Assembly (NCBI RefSeq): GCF_900129635.1
Contig: NZ_FSRB01000002.1
Span: forward strand, 1,268,727 to 1,332,726
Reading direction: 5' to 3'
DNA from: Singulisphaera sp. GP187
GTDB lineage: Bacteria > Planctomycetota > Planctomycetia > Isosphaerales > Isosphaeraceae
Length of the DNA stretch: 64,000 bases
This document shows positions 48,308-59,116 of this stretch, in pieces (position 1 is the stretch's first letter; each line of letters opens with the position of its first letter). Position numbers and translations under genes: made by a program. The notes beneath the pieces were generated by a model. The model was not told the origin of the DNA and did no database searches. It saw nothing but the letters and a program-made list of their open reading frames with translations.

Positions 48308-49402
48308 TCAATACGCATCCGCGCTGATGACCTCGCCCTGATTGCGGGAGCCCAAGGCCCACCACGTCTGGACATTAATGGTATCTTTGATGAACTTGAC
48401 CGAGCCGTCGCACAGGCCGAGGTTCACACCGCCGGAGTGATTGCTGGCCGCCGTAATCCAAGAATTGAAGACGCCTGCATAGTAAGGGTTGACGATGCCG
48501 TCTGTGGTGCCCACCGGTTGGCAGCCTGGGCCATTGGGCGTCATTCCGTGCGTATAGGCGATGAACCGGAGCGTATTCCAGCGTGCCCCGCTCCAGAGCA
48601 TCCCATTATATTGGTTGTTGCCGGCGGGCGGGAGATTCGACTGGGGCACATTTTTGCACTCATTGTAAACAGCGAGGGCTTGAGCGCCATTGCCGTTGTT
48701 GGATGTGATCGGGCTTTTGAGTTGGAAGGTGACCCGTCGGGCATTTCGCGACCCGGCGATCACCTGCTGCGTTGTGTTCGAGAGCCCGACCAACTTTTCG
48801 CTGAACATGCCCGTGTTGGACAAGCCGTCGGTGACCGAATGGATGCCAACCGGTCCTGTCACGTTGTTGGTGCCGCCTGGGTTGCCGTAGTTGTCGTTGG
48901 CCATCACGACGATAGGCCCGCCGTAGGCCAGGAAGGTGGACGGCCCGCCAATATTACCCGCGTAATTTGACCAGGATGGGATGAGCGGCCCTTGGAGGTC
49001 CTCCGAGGGGCAGATCAGGCTACTCACTTTCGAGTAGGTCACAGTGACATAATTGTAAGGCTCGTCCGCGCCGAAGCTAAAATTTACGGCATTGAAAAGC
49101 GGCTGTTGCTCCATCCCCGGCAGCAACGAGACCGCCCAACTTAGCGGTCGCTGGACGGCAACTGGGGACGCAATCGGTTTGGGAATATTGGTCATCAGTT
49201 GAGGGAAGCAGTTGTTGAGCGAGGCGTAGGTATGAACCGCCAAGCCCAGTTGCTTCATGTTATTGGTGCATTGGGCGCGGCGGGCCGCCTCTCGGGCTGC
49301 CTGGACCGCGGGCAGAAGCAAGGCGATTAAAACGGCGATGATGGCGATGACAACCAGTAATTCGATCAGGGTAAATCCCTGACGACGCGATGAGATGTTC
49401 AT
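48308..49402 (-). CDS. DUF1559 family protein with type IV pilin-like N-terminus
   Basis: 364 aa from ATG 49402 ([20 protein letters not shown]), preceded by GGAG. It has the same build as the other DUF1559 proteins: prepilin site, [64 protein letters not shown] and the end GEVISADAY. The open frame upstream to 49537 has no signal-like start and is not included. Confidence 0.9.
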   Translation of the reverse strand: MNISSRRQGFTLIELLVVIAIIAVLIALLLPAVQAAREAARRAQCTNNMKQLGLAVHTYASLNNCFPQLMTNIPKPIASPVAVQRPLSWAVSLLPGMEQQPLFNAVNFSFGADEPYNYVTVTYSKVSSLICPSEDLQGPLIPSWSNYAGNIGGPSTFLAYGGPIVVMANDNYGNPGGTNNVTGPVGIHSVTDGLSNTGMFSEKLVGLSNTTQQVIAGSRNARRVTFQLKSPITSNNGNGAQALAVYNECKNVPQSNLPPAGNNQYNGMLWSGARWNTLRFIAYTHGMTPNGPGCQPVGTTDGIVNPYYAGVFNSWITAASNHSGGVNLGLCDGSVKFIKDTINVQTWWALGSRNQGEVISADAY

Positions 49403-49803
49403 GATCGAGATCTCCGGGGAAAAAATACCGGCTCGCGACGTGTCCGGGTCGCGTTTCCTCTCCCTTGGGATGCGGCCTGATTTCGGTCGCGAATCGCGAC
49501 TCATGGAGCTCCGTCCGCGCGGTCTGATTGTTCCCAATCAGCACGGGTGGAACGCTCGGCGCGGACAAAGACCGTCGCTGTGAAGCGGCTGGCCACCATG
49601 AAGGGGGGAGGACTTACCGTCCCTCGTTCCGACGAAGGCCGCACGACACCAGGGGAAAGACTTCTTGAATACTACTAATTTGCCGGAGCCCCGCGGATCT
49701 CTCAGGACAAGGCCCCTTTTTTTGAAGTTCGACTCCCCCGGATTGTCGAAACCCAGGGACCCGTAAGGCCATCCGCCGCGCAGAGCCGATCCGCTCTCGC
49801 GGA
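49403..49803. other. Intergenic, 401 bp
   Basis: The promoter of the DUF1559 gene must be here, and possibly the end of the FecR/LamG transcript. A TTTTTTT tract (49717-49723) is seen on the plus strand. No gene. Confidence 0.45.
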
Positions 49804-51516
49804 TCAATCCACCGTGCCGGCACGGGGAGACGCCAATTGGAAATGGCGCTGGACCTCGGCTTTGGAGAGTGGCTGGTTGTAGATGGCGACCTCATCGATC
49901 CGGCCGTAGAACGGACGGCTCGAGCCGGGCTCGTGCTTTGGCCGAGTGGTGAGCCGGCCCAGGAGGAATTGGCCGGCCGGGGTCGCCTTGCCGGGCGCGA
50001 CATGCAGCGGCGGGCTCGGATTGCCATCGACGAACACCTCCATCTGATCGCCGTTGATCTGGCCGACGAGATGGTGCCAGCGGTACGGAATATAGTACTG
50101 GTCAGAGAAGGTGTAATCGCCCCCGTTGGCACCGGGAGGCAGACGATGAACGAACCGAATCGAGGCCGGTTTGTGCAAAGTCAGTCGGTTACGAGATGTG
50201 AGTTCAAGCAGGAACGTATGGCGGTTCGAGTCGGCCGGAGTGAGTAGACTCGCGAGTGCGGCATGGGCGATTGACGTCGGCAAGAACCAGAGTTCGACCG
50301 CGTACCCGCGGGGATCGAGTGGCTGCCATGGCTCAGGCAGCGAGAGATATTGGCCGGTGTGACCGGTGATGAACTCGATGCTTCGATTCCCCTCTGAGAC
50401 CGTCGTCTGGCGAATTGGCCCGTGGATGAGGAGGGGCAAGCCGCCGCTGACCTGGTTCGGAAACGAATTCTCATCGCGGCTCTCGAATCGCCAGTAGCCC
50501 CAAGGGCGCGAGTCGAGCACGGCGCGGGGATAGGCGGGGTCGAGGGTCAATGGAGTGGCGGCGAGATCCGAGGGGGCAGCGAACTGTTCGGCCCCCTCGA
50601 TCTTGTCAATCTGGCCCGCGCCCGGATTGATCTCGAACGTCTTGCTCTCCGAGAGCAACTGGCTTCGCTGCGGGGTGCCGGCCGGGCTCAGGACCGTGGC
50701 CTCGACCATGCCCTGGTAGACCCGTCCCCGGGCGCGGCCCTCGGTGGTGTGGTTCACCGCGAACTCGGTCCCCAGGTCGACGACGGCCGTGCCCGGTCCC
50801 GAGACAACGAAGCCCTCGGCCCCCTCGGGGACCCGGGTCCGAAGCTTACCTTGGCGGCAGAAGACCTGGTCAACGGACACCAGGTCGAGGTCGGCCGGCC
50901 CCTCGACCACGATCGTCACGCCGTTCAGCATGGAAAGGGTGGCGCGTCCTGACTGGAGCCGGAGTCGGCCCGCCTTGAGGATTTCTCCGACGGCGAGCCT
51001 GGGGCCGTCCGTCGCGGACCAGCGAACTCCCTCGAGCTGGAGGATCATCGCGAGGCCCACGTCGTGGGAGCCGAGCGACGCGTTCACGATGAAGCTGGAG
51101 TTCGGCGCCGGCTGAGGGCCGGGAGCCGCCCGACGCGTCGCGATCGAGAAAACCGTCCCCAAGCCGATCAGGACGAGGGCGGCCGCGGTTGCGAGGAGCG
51201 GAACCCAGGCTCGTCGCCGTCTCCGAGACCGTCCCTCGATCGGATCGTCGAGCACCAGTCGTGCGACGGCTTCCTCGATCGTGTTGGAATCGGTGGGGCG
51301 CTGCACGCTCCAACCGATCTCGTCTTCCAACTGGAGCCAGCGCGGTTGCGACGACTGCACGGCCTTGAGCATCCCGAGAAGGCGGATCTCTTCGACGAAC
51401 GCTTTCCGGAATTCGGAATCCTCGCGAATGCGCGCGAGGAGTTGGTCGTAACGGGCTGGTTCGACCTCACCGCTCATCCAGGCTGTCAGCAATTCTTGAA
51501 GGTCCGGCTCCATCAA
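49804..51516 (-). CDS. FecR-type anti-sigma-like membrane protein with LamG domain
   Basis: The 570-aa protein has an N-terminal cytoplasmic domain (residues ~1-100) with the anti-sigma-like start MMEPDLQELLTAWMSGEVEP. A membrane helix follows at ~104-127. Next come a FecR-like domain (GRATLSMLNGVTIVVEGPADLDLVSVDQVFC...DLGTEFAVNH) and a C-terminal LamG/concanavalin-like domain (about 370-560, YAVELWFLPTS...FYGRIDEVAIYNQPLSKAEVQ). Its start overlaps the sigma gene stop by 4 bases. The set is a standard planctomycete sigma/FecR-LamG pair that senses something outside and controls the sigma factor. Confidence 0.86.
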   Translation of the reverse strand: MMEPDLQELLTAWMSGEVEPARYDQLLARIREDSEFRKAFVEEIRLLGMLKAVQSSQPRWLQLEDEIGWSVQRPTDSNTIEEAVARLVLDDPIEGRSRRRRRAWVPLLATAAALVLIGLGTVFSIATRRAAPGPQPAPNSSFIVNASLGSHDVGLAMILQLEGVRWSATDGPRLAVGEILKAGRLRLQSGRATLSMLNGVTIVVEGPADLDLVSVDQVFCRQGKLRTRVPEGAEGFVVSGPGTAVVDLGTEFAVNHTTEGRARGRVYQGMVEATVLSPAGTPQRSQLLSESKTFEINPGAGQIDKIEGAEQFAAPSDLAATPLTLDPAYPRAVLDSRPWGYWRFESRDENSFPNQVSGGLPLLIHGPIRQTTVSEGNRSIEFITGHTGQYLSLPEPWQPLDPRGYAVELWFLPTSIAHAALASLLTPADSNRHTFLLELTSRNRLTLHKPASIRFVHRLPPGANGGDYTFSDQYYIPYRWHHLVGQINGDQMEVFVDGNPSPPLHVAPGKATPAGQFLLGRLTTRPKHEPGSSRPFYGRIDEVAIYNQPLSKAEVQRHFQLASPRAGTVD

Positions 51517-52070
51517 TCCAGTTCCTTCCGCAGACAGTTACGCAAAAGTTGATTCGCGCGGTAGTGCAAGTTGTAAACGGCCGCCACCGAGGTCACCAAT
51601 TCTTCGGCGAGTGCGGCAGGCTTTTCCCCGTCCAGGCCGGCGCGAACCACCCTGCGAAGCTTTTCGGGGAGCTGGCCCACACAACGGAGCAATGCCTCGA
51701 TCGTCACGTCATCATCCTTGGCGGTTGCTCGGTCCAGGTCGTCCTGGACGGTGTGCGCGATCGCTTCGCGGAACCGCTCCAAGGCGTTGTGTCGCCGACC
51801 CGCGCTCCGAAAGTGATCCGAGAGCTTGTTCCGGGCAATCCCCTTCAGCCAAGCTCCGAAGTCATCGCCACGTCGGAAGGTGCCGAGGTTCCTGAACGCG
51901 ACGATGAATACGTCTTGGGCCAGGTCATCCACATCTTCGAGGTGGTGAACCTGACTCGCGATGTAGCTGCGTAGCGACAAGCTGTAGGCGCGTACGAGGT
52001 GGCGGAACGCGTCCCGGTTGCCCCGGTCGAGCTGGTCCAGTATCACGACGACCTCAGACGGGTCGAGCAT
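51513..52070 (-). CDS. ECF RNA polymerase sigma factor
   Basis: The 185-aa protein has region 2 (LRSYIASQVHHLEDVDDLAQDVFIVAFRNLGTFRRGDDFGAWLKGIARNKL). Region 4 follows (LLRCVGQLPEKLRRVVRAGLDGEKPAALAEELVTSVAAVYNLHYRANQLL), with no region 3. It is encoded just ahead of, and overlapping, its likely regulator. The RNA polymerase sigma role is certain; its regulon is unknown. Confidence 0.9.
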   Translation of the reverse strand: MLDPSEVVVILDQLDRGNRDAFRHLVRAYSLSLRSYIASQVHHLEDVDDLAQDVFIVAFRNLGTFRRGDDFGAWLKGIARNKLSDHFRSAGRRHNALERFREAIAHTVQDDLDRATAKDDDVTIEALLRCVGQLPEKLRRVVRAGLDGEKPAALAEELVTSVAAVYNLHYRANQLLRNCLRKELD

Positions 52071-52291
52071 GAGTGATTGACCCCTTCGCCTGAGCTGAGG
52101 ATTCTACCCCTAATGAGTTTGCCGGGAAGGTCGAGATCTCACAGGCCGTGAGGCGAGTTTTTGGAGCGACCCGCGCGATCGTTGGCAAAACGATGGTTTG
52201 CCAGGTGCCACGGGGTCCCAACGCGGACCCCGCGCACCACGCCTCTTCCTTTTGTTCTCGGCTCGAATCGGCCTCGCGAGAGCGGTTCTTG

Positions 52292-53611
52292 TCAGGAGTC
52301 GGACTTCGAGCCTTGCTGCACGATCCCGCCCAGCGTGTAGCGGACCTCGCCGCTGACGATCACGGTGTGGGCACGGCCCCGGACTTCCCAGCCGCCGTAG
52401 GGGGTGTTGCGGCTCTTGGAGAGGAACTTCGAGGGGTCGATCGTCCAGCGGGCTTCGGGGTCGATCAGGGTGACGTCGGCATCGGCGCCGGGCTGGAGGG
52501 TTCCCTTGGGGATCCCCAGGAGCTGGGCCGGGTTGATCGTGAGCTTGCGGATCATCTCGGGCCAGCTCAGGTGCCCGGGCTCGATCAGGCCGAGGATCGA
52601 GATCGGCAACAAGGTCTCGAGCCCGACGATGCCGAAGGGAGCCTGGTCGAGCTCGCGCATCTTCTTCTCGGGAGCGTGCGGCGCGTGGTCGGTGGCGAGG
52701 ATCTCGATCGTCCCGTCCTTGAGGCCGCCGATCACTGCTTCGACGTCGCTCCAGGTTCGCAGGGGCGGGTTCATCTTGAAGTTCGAGTCAAACGTGCGGA
52801 GCCGTTCGTCAGTGAGCGTGAAGTGGTGCGGGCAGGCCTCGGCGGTCACCCGAACCCCGCGACGCTTGCCTTCGCGGACGAGCTCAACCGATCGGGCTGT
52901 CGAGATATGCTGAATATGGAGCCGGCCACCGGTGATCTCGGCCAGGCGGATGTCCCGCGCGACCATGATGTCCTCGGCGGCGGCGGGCATTCCCCCCAGG
53001 CCGAGCCGGGTCGACTCGAAGCCTTCGTTCATCACGCCGCCGCCGGTGAGCTCAGGCACCTGGCAGTGCTGCATGATGACGCGATCGAACATCTTGGCGT
53101 ACTGGAGCGCTCGGCGCATCAAGGAGGCCGAGGCCACCGGCGCGCCGTCGTCGGTGAAGCCGACCGCGCCGCCGGCCACCAACTGACCGAGCTCGGCTAG
53201 CTCTTCCCCCTTGCGACCCTTGCTGACGGCCCCGACCGGGTAGACGTTCACCTTGCGGGCACGCTGAGCCTGAAGAATCACGAATTCGGCGGCCGCCTGG
53301 TTGTCGATGGCCGGGATCGTGTTGGGCATGCAGGCGACCGAGGTCATTCCGCCGGCCAGGGCCGAGGCCGCTCCCGTGGCGATTGTCTCGTCTTCCTCGT
53401 TGCCCGGTTCGCGCAAGTGGACGTGGGCGTCGATCAGGCCTGGGCAGACGATCAGGCCGGTGGCATCGATGACCACCTCGGCGTCGTCCGATGCCCCCCC
53501 GGCGGGCAGAATGTGCCCTCGGCTGATCCAGAGGTCGCCAATCTGGTCGATTTCCTGGCTGGGGTCGATGATCCGCCCGCCCGTGATGTGGATCGTGACC
53601 ACGTCAGGCAT
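52292..53611 (-). CDS. pyrC: Dihydroorotase
   Basis: The 439-aa metal-dependent hydrolase closes carbamoyl aspartate to dihydroorotate. It has [10 protein letters not shown] (zinc ligands), [23 protein letters not shown], and [12 protein letters not shown] with the catalytic Asp, followed by [20 protein letters not shown]. It is the last gene of the pyr operon, its start overlapping the pyrB stop by 8 bases. Type I (long) dihydroorotase form. Confidence 0.93.
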   Translation of the reverse strand: MPDVVTIHITGGRIIDPSQEIDQIGDLWISRGHILPAGGASDDAEVVIDATGLIVCPGLIDAHVHLREPGNEEDETIATGAASALAGGMTSVACMPNTIPAIDNQAAAEFVILQAQRARKVNVYPVGAVSKGRKGEELAELGQLVAGGAVGFTDDGAPVASASLMRRALQYAKMFDRVIMQHCQVPELTGGGVMNEGFESTRLGLGGMPAAAEDIMVARDIRLAEITGGRLHIQHISTARSVELVREGKRRGVRVTAEACPHHFTLTDERLRTFDSNFKMNPPLRTWSDVEAVIGGLKDGTIEILATDHAPHAPEKKMRELDQAPFGIVGLETLLPISILGLIEPGHLSWPEMIRKLTINPAQLLGIPKGTLQPGADADVTLIDPEARWTIDPSKFLSKSRNTPYGGWEVRGRAHTVIVSGEVRYTLGGIVQQGSKSDS

Positions 53612-54599
53612 CCCTTTCCGTTGATGAGTCGCCGCCGGTCGCTTTGGAGTCCATCTTCCCGCTCAGGAGATAGAGCACGGCCATGCGGACCGCCAGTCCG
53701 TTGGTGACCTGATCGAGAATGGCCGAATTCGGACCGTCGGCCACCTCGGGCGTCAGCTCGACACCGCGATTGATGGGGCCGGGGGCCAGGACGAGCAAGT
53801 TGTCTTTACCTTTGAGGACCCGCGCTTGCGTCATCCCGTAAAGTTGCGAGTATTCCGAGACCGAGGGAAACAGGGCCTTCGCCTGGCGCTCGAACTGGAT
53901 CCGGAGCACGTTGACCACGTCGCAGTGGGGCAAAACCTCGTCGAGGTGATAGGCCACCTCGCAGCCGAGCCGCTCCATGCTCCTGGGCACCAGGGTCGGT
54001 GGGCCGCAGAGGATCACCCGTGCCCCCAGCTTGGTGAGGCCCCAGATGTTCGACCGGGCGACCCGGGAATGGCTGATATCCCCCACCAGTGCGACGGTGA
54101 GCCCGTCGATTTTTCCTTTGGCGCGGCGGATGGTCATCAGGTCGAGCAGCCCTTGGGTCGGATGCTCGTGGGCCCCGTCTCCCGCGTTGATGATCGAGCA
54201 GTTGACGTGCTGGGCCAGCAAGTGAGGGGCGCCCGGGGTGGCGTGCCGCACGACCATGAGGTCGGCCCCCATCGCCTCGATATTTCGCGCCGTATCGATG
54301 AACGTCTCCCCTTTGGAGAGGCTCGATGAACTGGCGGTGAAGTCTTGCGTGTCGGCCGAGAGCCGCTTGGCAGCGAGGCTAAAGCTGGTCCGCGTGCGGG
54401 TCGAGTTCTCGAAGAAGAGATTGAAGACGATGCGGCCTTGGAGCGCTGGGACCTTCTTACGGCTTCGTTGCGAGATTTCCGCGAACGAGTCGGCCGTGTC
54501 GAGGATCGCCACAATCTCTTCGCGCGTGAGGTCTTCGAGCCCGAGCAGGTGCTTGCGGGTCCAGGCCGTCGGCGTTGTCGACGAGGCGTGCGGTTCCAT
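53604..54599 (-). CDS. pyrB: Aspartate carbamoyltransferase catalytic subunit
   Basis: The enzyme makes carbamoyl aspartate from aspartate and carbamoyl phosphate. The 331-aa product from ATG 54599 has [19 protein letters not shown] (carbamoyl phosphate site), [29 protein letters not shown] and [10 protein letters not shown] (aspartate site). No regulatory pyrI gene is present. It is placed between pyrR and pyrC. The open frame to 54647 is not supported. Confidence 0.93.
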   Translation of the reverse strand: MEPHASSTTPTAWTRKHLLGLEDLTREEIVAILDTADSFAEISQRSRKKVPALQGRIVFNLFFENSTRTRTSFSLAAKRLSADTQDFTASSSSLSKGETFIDTARNIEAMGADLMVVRHATPGAPHLLAQHVNCSIINAGDGAHEHPTQGLLDLMTIRRAKGKIDGLTVALVGDISHSRVARSNIWGLTKLGARVILCGPPTLVPRSMERLGCEVAYHLDEVLPHCDVVNVLRIQFERQAKALFPSVSEYSQLYGMTQARVLKGKDNLLVLAPGPINRGVELTPEVADGPNSAILDQVTNGLAVRMAVLYLLSGKMDSKATGGDSSTERDA

Positions 54600-54650
54600 A
54601 GATCTGATCTGGTCGATCTCCCCTGAGGGGGGTTCGGCAACAAACAAAGG

Positions 54651-55196
54651 TCAGTTTGGGGCGGCGATCCGAACGATTTCGTCCACCGGGTCGATCGGTC
54701 GGGCGCGGACGCGAACGCGCTCGGTCCGATCGGTCGTGACCGCCAGGCCGACGACGTCGGGCTGGATCGGAATCTCGCGGTGTCCGCGGTCGACCAGGAC
54801 CGCCAACCGGACGCAGGCGGGCCGGCCCAGGTCGCAGACCGCGTTGATCGCGGCGCGGACCGTCCGACCCGTGAAGAGGACGTCGTCGACGAGCACGACC
54901 TCGGCCCCTTCCACGTCGAACGCGATCTCGGTGCCCCGGAGGACCGGCCAGCGCTCCCCTTGGCCCAGGTCGTCGCGATAGAGCGTGATATCCACCGCGC
55001 CGACCGGCACCGCTTGACCCACCAGAGGAGCGAGGAGCAGCGCGAGCCGTTCCGCGATCGTCACGCCGCGGGTACGAATCCCGACCAGACGCAACGGAGC
55101 CCCCGCGCATCGATCCTTGGCGATCCGCCCCGCCATCTCGTTGAGGATCTCCGCCAACCCTGCGGCGTCACGGAGACGAGCTTCTCGCTCGGTCAT
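54651..55196 (-). CDS. pyrR: Bifunctional pyrimidine operon regulator / uracil phosphoribosyltransferase
   Basis: The 181-aa protein holds the PRPP-binding loop [19 protein letters not shown] and [11 protein letters not shown]-like sequence, typical of PyrR. In Gram-positives PyrR binds leader RNA to cause attenuation. Here it is the first gene of pyrR-pyrB-pyrC, but I could not see a PyrR-binding leader in the 184 bp upstream, so RNA regulation is unproven. It diverges from ispH. Confidence 0.9.
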   Translation of the reverse strand: MTEREARLRDAAGLAEILNEMAGRIAKDRCAGAPLRLVGIRTRGVTIAERLALLLAPLVGQAVPVGAVDITLYRDDLGQGERWPVLRGTEIAFDVEGAEVVLVDDVLFTGRTVRAAINAVCDLGRPACVRLAVLVDRGHREIPIQPDVVGLAVTTDRTERVRVRARPIDPVDEIVRIAAPN

Positions 55197-55380
55197 GGGC
55201 GGTCTCTCGAGAGCAGTTCAACGTCCAAGCCCGACCCGGATCGTAGCAATCCCCCCAAGCCCTTGCAAGCAAACGGGCCTTCCGGCGAAACGGCCCTGGC
55301 ATGGTCCGTCTTTCCGTCCGGCCGGGAAACGCTTAGGATAGGACCATCATGGACTCGATCCCGCCGGAGGATTTCCCGCG

Positions 55381-56340
55381 ATGAAGATCATTCTGGCCAA
55401 TCCCCGCGGTTTTTGTGCCGGGGTAAACATGGCTATTGAAAGCCTTGAGCGTGCTCTCGATTTTTTCGGGGCCCCGCTCTACGTTTACCACGAGATCGTC
55501 CACAACAAGTATGTGGTCGAACGGTTTCTCCGCCGAGGCACTGTCTTCGTCGAATCGCTGGAACAAGTCCCCGAAGGTGCTCCCCTACTCTACAGCGCCC
55601 ACGGCGTCTCGCCCCAAATTCGCGAGCAGGCACGCCAGCGCAACCTTCGCGCGATCGATGCCACCTGCCCGCTCGTCACAAAAGTCCACCTCGAAGCCGT
55701 CAAGTACGCCAAGGAAGGGTACACGATCATCCTCATTGGCCATGAAGGGCACGATGAGGTCATCGGCACCATGGGCGAAGCTCCCGATCGGATGATCCTG
55801 GTCGAAACCGCCGAGGATGTCGACCGCCTAGAAGTCCCTGATCCGTCCAAAATCGCCTATCTTACCCAAACAACCTTGAGTGTGGATGACGCGAACCAGG
55901 TGATCTCGGCCTTGCGGAAGAAGTTTCCGCTGATCGACAATCCGCCCAAGGATGACATTTGCTACGCGACGCAGAACCGCCAAGAAGCGGTGCGCGAGCT
56001 GGCGCAGCGGGCCGATGTGGTGTTGGTGCTGGGCAGCCAGAACAGCTCGAACAGCAAACGGCTGGCCGAGATCGCCAAGGGGCTTGGTCCGCACTCGCAC
56101 TTGATCGACGGCGTTGCCGAAATGAGCCCCGAGTGGTTCGACGGCGTGGAGTCGGTTCTGATCACGGCCGGCGCCAGTGCGCCTGAGGACGTGGTACAGG
56201 AGTGTATCGAATACCTGCAACGGACCTATGGAGCGACGATTCAGGAGGAATGGGTTCGCGAGGAGCACGTCCACTTCCCCTTGCCCAAGTCGCTTCGCGA
56301 ACTCCTCCCAGCCACCGTTTCCTTGGCCGGTTCGGACTAA
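55381..56340 (+). CDS. ispH: 4-hydroxy-3-methylbut-2-enyl diphosphate reductase
   Basis: IspH makes isopentenyl and dimethylallyl diphosphate in the last step of the MEP pathway. The 319-aa protein has its three cluster cysteines in RGFCAGVNMA (Cys12), IDATCPLVTKVH (about 96) and DICYATQNRQ (about 198), plus QNSSNSKRLAEIA. The ATG follows a strong GGAGG site 10 bases upstream. It stands alone. Confidence 0.95.
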   Translation: MKIILANPRGFCAGVNMAIESLERALDFFGAPLYVYHEIVHNKYVVERFLRRGTVFVESLEQVPEGAPLLYSAHGVSPQIREQARQRNLRAIDATCPLVTKVHLEAVKYAKEGYTIILIGHEGHDEVIGTMGEAPDRMILVETAEDVDRLEVPDPSKIAYLTQTTLSVDDANQVISALRKKFPLIDNPPKDDICYATQNRQEAVRELAQRADVVLVLGSQNSSNSKRLAEIAKGLGPHSHLIDGVAEMSPEWFDGVESVLITAGASAPEDVVQECIEYLQRTYGATIQEEWVREEHVHFPLPKSLRELLPATVSLAGSD

Positions 56341-56546
56341 GGCCAAGGGGTTTGCCATCTTGTAGGGTGGGCACGGCCCACCCCTTTTGTTCTGCTCGTG
56401 GAATCGGTCTCAGCCTGATTCGTCCGAGGTACTGGCAGGCTGAAGCCTTCCTTCCAAGTTGGAATCCGCTGTCGTTCACTCGCGCAGGCGAATCCAGGTG
56501 GGCCGTACCCACTACGAACCCGCTTGGCTTCGTCCTCAGTCGCTCC
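56341..56546. repeat. Intergenic region with two repeat copies
   Basis: A full GGGTGGGCACGGCCCACC at 56365-56382 and a reverse, degraded copy (GGTGGGCCGTACCCAC) at 56497-56512 lie between ispH and the convergent membrane-protein gene. Confidence 0.6.
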
Positions 56547-57377
56547 TCAGAAACCGTCGTCGTTGCCTCGGGAGCCCGATTGCGACCGGCCCGAGGAGGC
56601 GTCGGAGTGCTGCACCGAGAGCAGGTCGAAGTCGGCTTCCGAGGGCGCACCGAAAAGGTCGTGCTGCTGGTCTTCGTGGTCCATCTCCGCCACCATCCGG
56701 CCTGCCTGCCGGGTTGCCGCCACCGAGAGCGCGGTGACCTGGATCAGGGTGATCGTGAAGATCATGGTGAAGCCGAGAAAGAGGAGCAGCGACTCGAGCG
56801 AGTCCAACTGCCTCGGCCGGAGGGGCCAGGCCTGCCACGTCGTTTGCTCGAGGAAGTAGAAGAACCAGACCACGGCCCCCGTGGCGGCCAGTGAACGGGT
56901 GGATTTCCCCGCCTCGGGCGCCTGCTCAACCCCAAGATGGGCCATCAGGTCGCAGGAAAGGCTAGCGATCAGCGCGAACTGAGCCCAGCCCAGCGCCTGC
57001 CCGATCTCCATCCGCAGCCATTCGTGCCCGACCTCGCTGATTCGCAAGCCGAGCTCGGCCCCGTGCTCGAGAAACCAGAAGAACGCGTCGCAGAAGCACA
57101 TCAGCAGGAGCAGGCCGCTCCGACGCTGCCAGCCGGCGTCGGACCAACGCCCCCAGAGCAAGTAGGTTCCGAGCAAGCTTCCCCAGACGACCGGCACGTC
57201 GCTCCAGTGCCATAATCGTGTCCGAAAGATCCAGAGCATCGCCCCGGGACGGAAGAAGAGCCCAATGTGGCCCAAGATCATGGTGACGCACGCCACCAGC
57301 AGCGCGAACGAGAGGATCCCGAATCCGAGGCGGCAGAGCTGGTAGGTCCGTCGATGTTGTTCGCGTTCCGGATCCAT
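56547..57377 (-). CDS. Membrane protein of unknown function
   Basis: The 276-aa protein has about six hydrophobic helices, e.g. LGFGILSFALLVACVTMILG, WGSLLGTYLLWG, LLLLMCFCDAFFWFLEHG, LGWAQFALIASL, ATGAVVWFFYFLEQTTW and LLLFLGFTMIFTITLIQVTA. A hydrophilic C-terminal tail rich in Asp, Ser and Gln follows. I do not recognise the family. The coding case rests on the regular alternation of helices and the absence of any better frame. It is convergent with ispH. Confidence 0.68.
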   Translation of the reverse strand: MDPEREQHRRTYQLCRLGFGILSFALLVACVTMILGHIGLFFRPGAMLWIFRTRLWHWSDVPVVWGSLLGTYLLWGRWSDAGWQRRSGLLLLMCFCDAFFWFLEHGAELGLRISEVGHEWLRMEIGQALGWAQFALIASLSCDLMAHLGVEQAPEAGKSTRSLAATGAVVWFFYFLEQTTWQAWPLRPRQLDSLESLLLFLGFTMIFTITLIQVTALSVAATRQAGRMVAEMDHEDQQHDLFGAPSEADFDLLSVQHSDASSGRSQSGSRGNDDGF

Positions 57378-58032
57378 GGGGTGGCTCGACTCGGTGGGGC
57401 ATTCATTCGGCGAAGAGCGTCAGTCGCGAAGCGACCAGCGACCATCCATTCTAATGCGAGTCGATCCGTCTCGCCAAGCAATTACCGAATCCATTCAGAG
57501 TCTCGGAGCGCATCAGGGCCCGGCATCCTTCATGTCTCCGACCTCACATCTTTCGGCCAACCAATTCGCCGATGCCACCGGGGAGGTCATTGGATGCGTC
57601 GACTCACCGTGGCATTGGACGTTCCGACAACGCGTTCAGTGCATCGCTAACTTGCGCCTAAGATGCACACACTGCATCGTTACTCGTATCGTCCTATCGC
57701 ACGATCATAGCCACAATCGACTGGGTAGTGGCTTCGTCCCTCGATAACCATCGTCCGATAATACCCTAGATTTCCTGGGCTGGTGAGCGGTTCCCCGAAT
57801 TCCTCACCACCATCTGCAAGCCCAACTTAGGGATGGCCCCAGACCGCAACTCCCGTCGCTACCTTGCCTGGGTGTAGGTCAATCGATGTGCCGAATCGAG
57901 AACCACTCCCTTGTGCGCCGGTAAAGCGATCGGTAGGCTCATCATACGCTCAGGGGTGTTACGATTTTGCGAAACATGATACCGGGCGTATCGCAGAGGT
58001 CAGCGATTGATCCAGGTCTGGGGAGCATGACG
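57378..58032. other. Intergenic, 655 bp, no gene recognised
   Basis: The region is a little AT-richer than the surroundings. Frames of 123-127 codons on the plus strand (57376-57747 and 57267-57650) lack protein-like composition. No RNA gene or repeat was seen. It should contain promoters for the flanking divergent genes. Confidence 0.45.
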
Positions 58033-59043
58033 ATGCGAAGGCGAAGCGGCTTCACTTTGATTGAACTGCTTGTGGTGATCGCGATCATCGCGGTCCTGAT
58101 TGCCCTTCTCCTTCCGGCTGTCCAGGCCGCCCGCGAGGCGGCGCGACGGTCGCAATGCACGAACAACCTGAAGCAGGTAATGCTCGCCACGATGAATTAC
58201 GAGGCCTCGCAGGGCTCGCTCCCGGCCGGTAAGGCGTCTTGGCCCAATTCCCTCGACCCGACCATCCCCGCGGATCACATGGGGTGGGGGGCTGCCGCAA
58301 CCATTCAGCCGTTCCTCGAAGGATCACCGGTTTATAACAGCATGAATTTCACCCTTGGGGTCTTGGGCGGACCTGGCCAGGCGTATGCCTATTGGCCGCA
58401 GAATTTGACGTGCTACACGACGAGTGTTCAAACACTCCTCTGTCCGAGCGACGGCTTCCCCGAGGCGGTCTCCGGGCGTGCTTCCACGCCCTTCAAGGGG
58501 ACCAACTACCTGATGATCAGCGGGGCGGGCGAGACGATAGGCGGCATCCAGGGCAATGGGGTGGGCTCCACAGGAGTGCTCTTCACGAACTCGTTTATCC
58601 GGCTCGCGGCCCTCACCGACGGGACGTCGAATACGCTGGCTTTTTCCGAGAGCCTTCGCGGCCCGGGGAGTCCTGGAAGCTACGAGGTGGCCGCTGGCAC
58701 ATCTACGGACGTGAAGCGTTACCTGAATAATGCCGGTAGCGCAGGGAATTGTGAGGCACCCATCGCCCAAAGTGCGATCAAGATGGGGGCATGGTACGCG
58801 GGAAACTTCGAGGACGGTACGATGGGCAATACCGCCCTCCCGCCGAACACACGGACGATGGACTGCACCTTCCACAGCGGCGCCGCCCCCTGGAAATCCG
58901 CCCGAAGCAATCACTCCGGCGGCGTTAATGCCGCGTTCGTGGATGGGCATGTCGCGTTCGTCAAAGAATCAATTAATTTGACGACGTGGCACGCCCTCGG
59001 AACACGATCGGGTGGCGAAGTCATTTCGGCTGATGCGTTTTAG
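58033..59043 (+). CDS. DUF1559 family protein with type IV pilin-like N-terminus
   Basis: 336 aa from ATG 58033 ([17 protein letters not shown]). GGGGAG seven bases before this ATG favours it over the ATG at 58027. It has [42 protein letters not shown] and SGGVNAAFVDGHVAFVKE...[10 protein letters not shown]. It is the only DUF1559 gene of the right-hand group on the plus strand, convergent with the YHS/DJ-1 gene. Confidence 0.88.
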   Translation: MRRRSGFTLIELLVVIAIIAVLIALLLPAVQAAREAARRSQCTNNLKQVMLATMNYEASQGSLPAGKASWPNSLDPTIPADHMGWGAAATIQPFLEGSPVYNSMNFTLGVLGGPGQAYAYWPQNLTCYTTSVQTLLCPSDGFPEAVSGRASTPFKGTNYLMISGAGETIGGIQGNGVGSTGVLFTNSFIRLAALTDGTSNTLAFSESLRGPGSPGSYEVAAGTSTDVKRYLNNAGSAGNCEAPIAQSAIKMGAWYAGNFEDGTMGNTALPPNTRTMDCTFHSGAAPWKSARSNHSGGVNAAFVDGHVAFVKESINLTTWHALGTRSGGEVISADAF

Positions 59044-59116
59044 GACGAGGTCCCGCGGAGTGGTCGACCGACAATGACGGTATGTCGCCCTTACGGCTCC
59101 GCTCTGATCGGTGCGA

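Noticed and set aside
57376-57747. 123-codon plus-strand frame in the long intergenic region
   Set aside because: No domain, no ribosome site, composition not protein-like.
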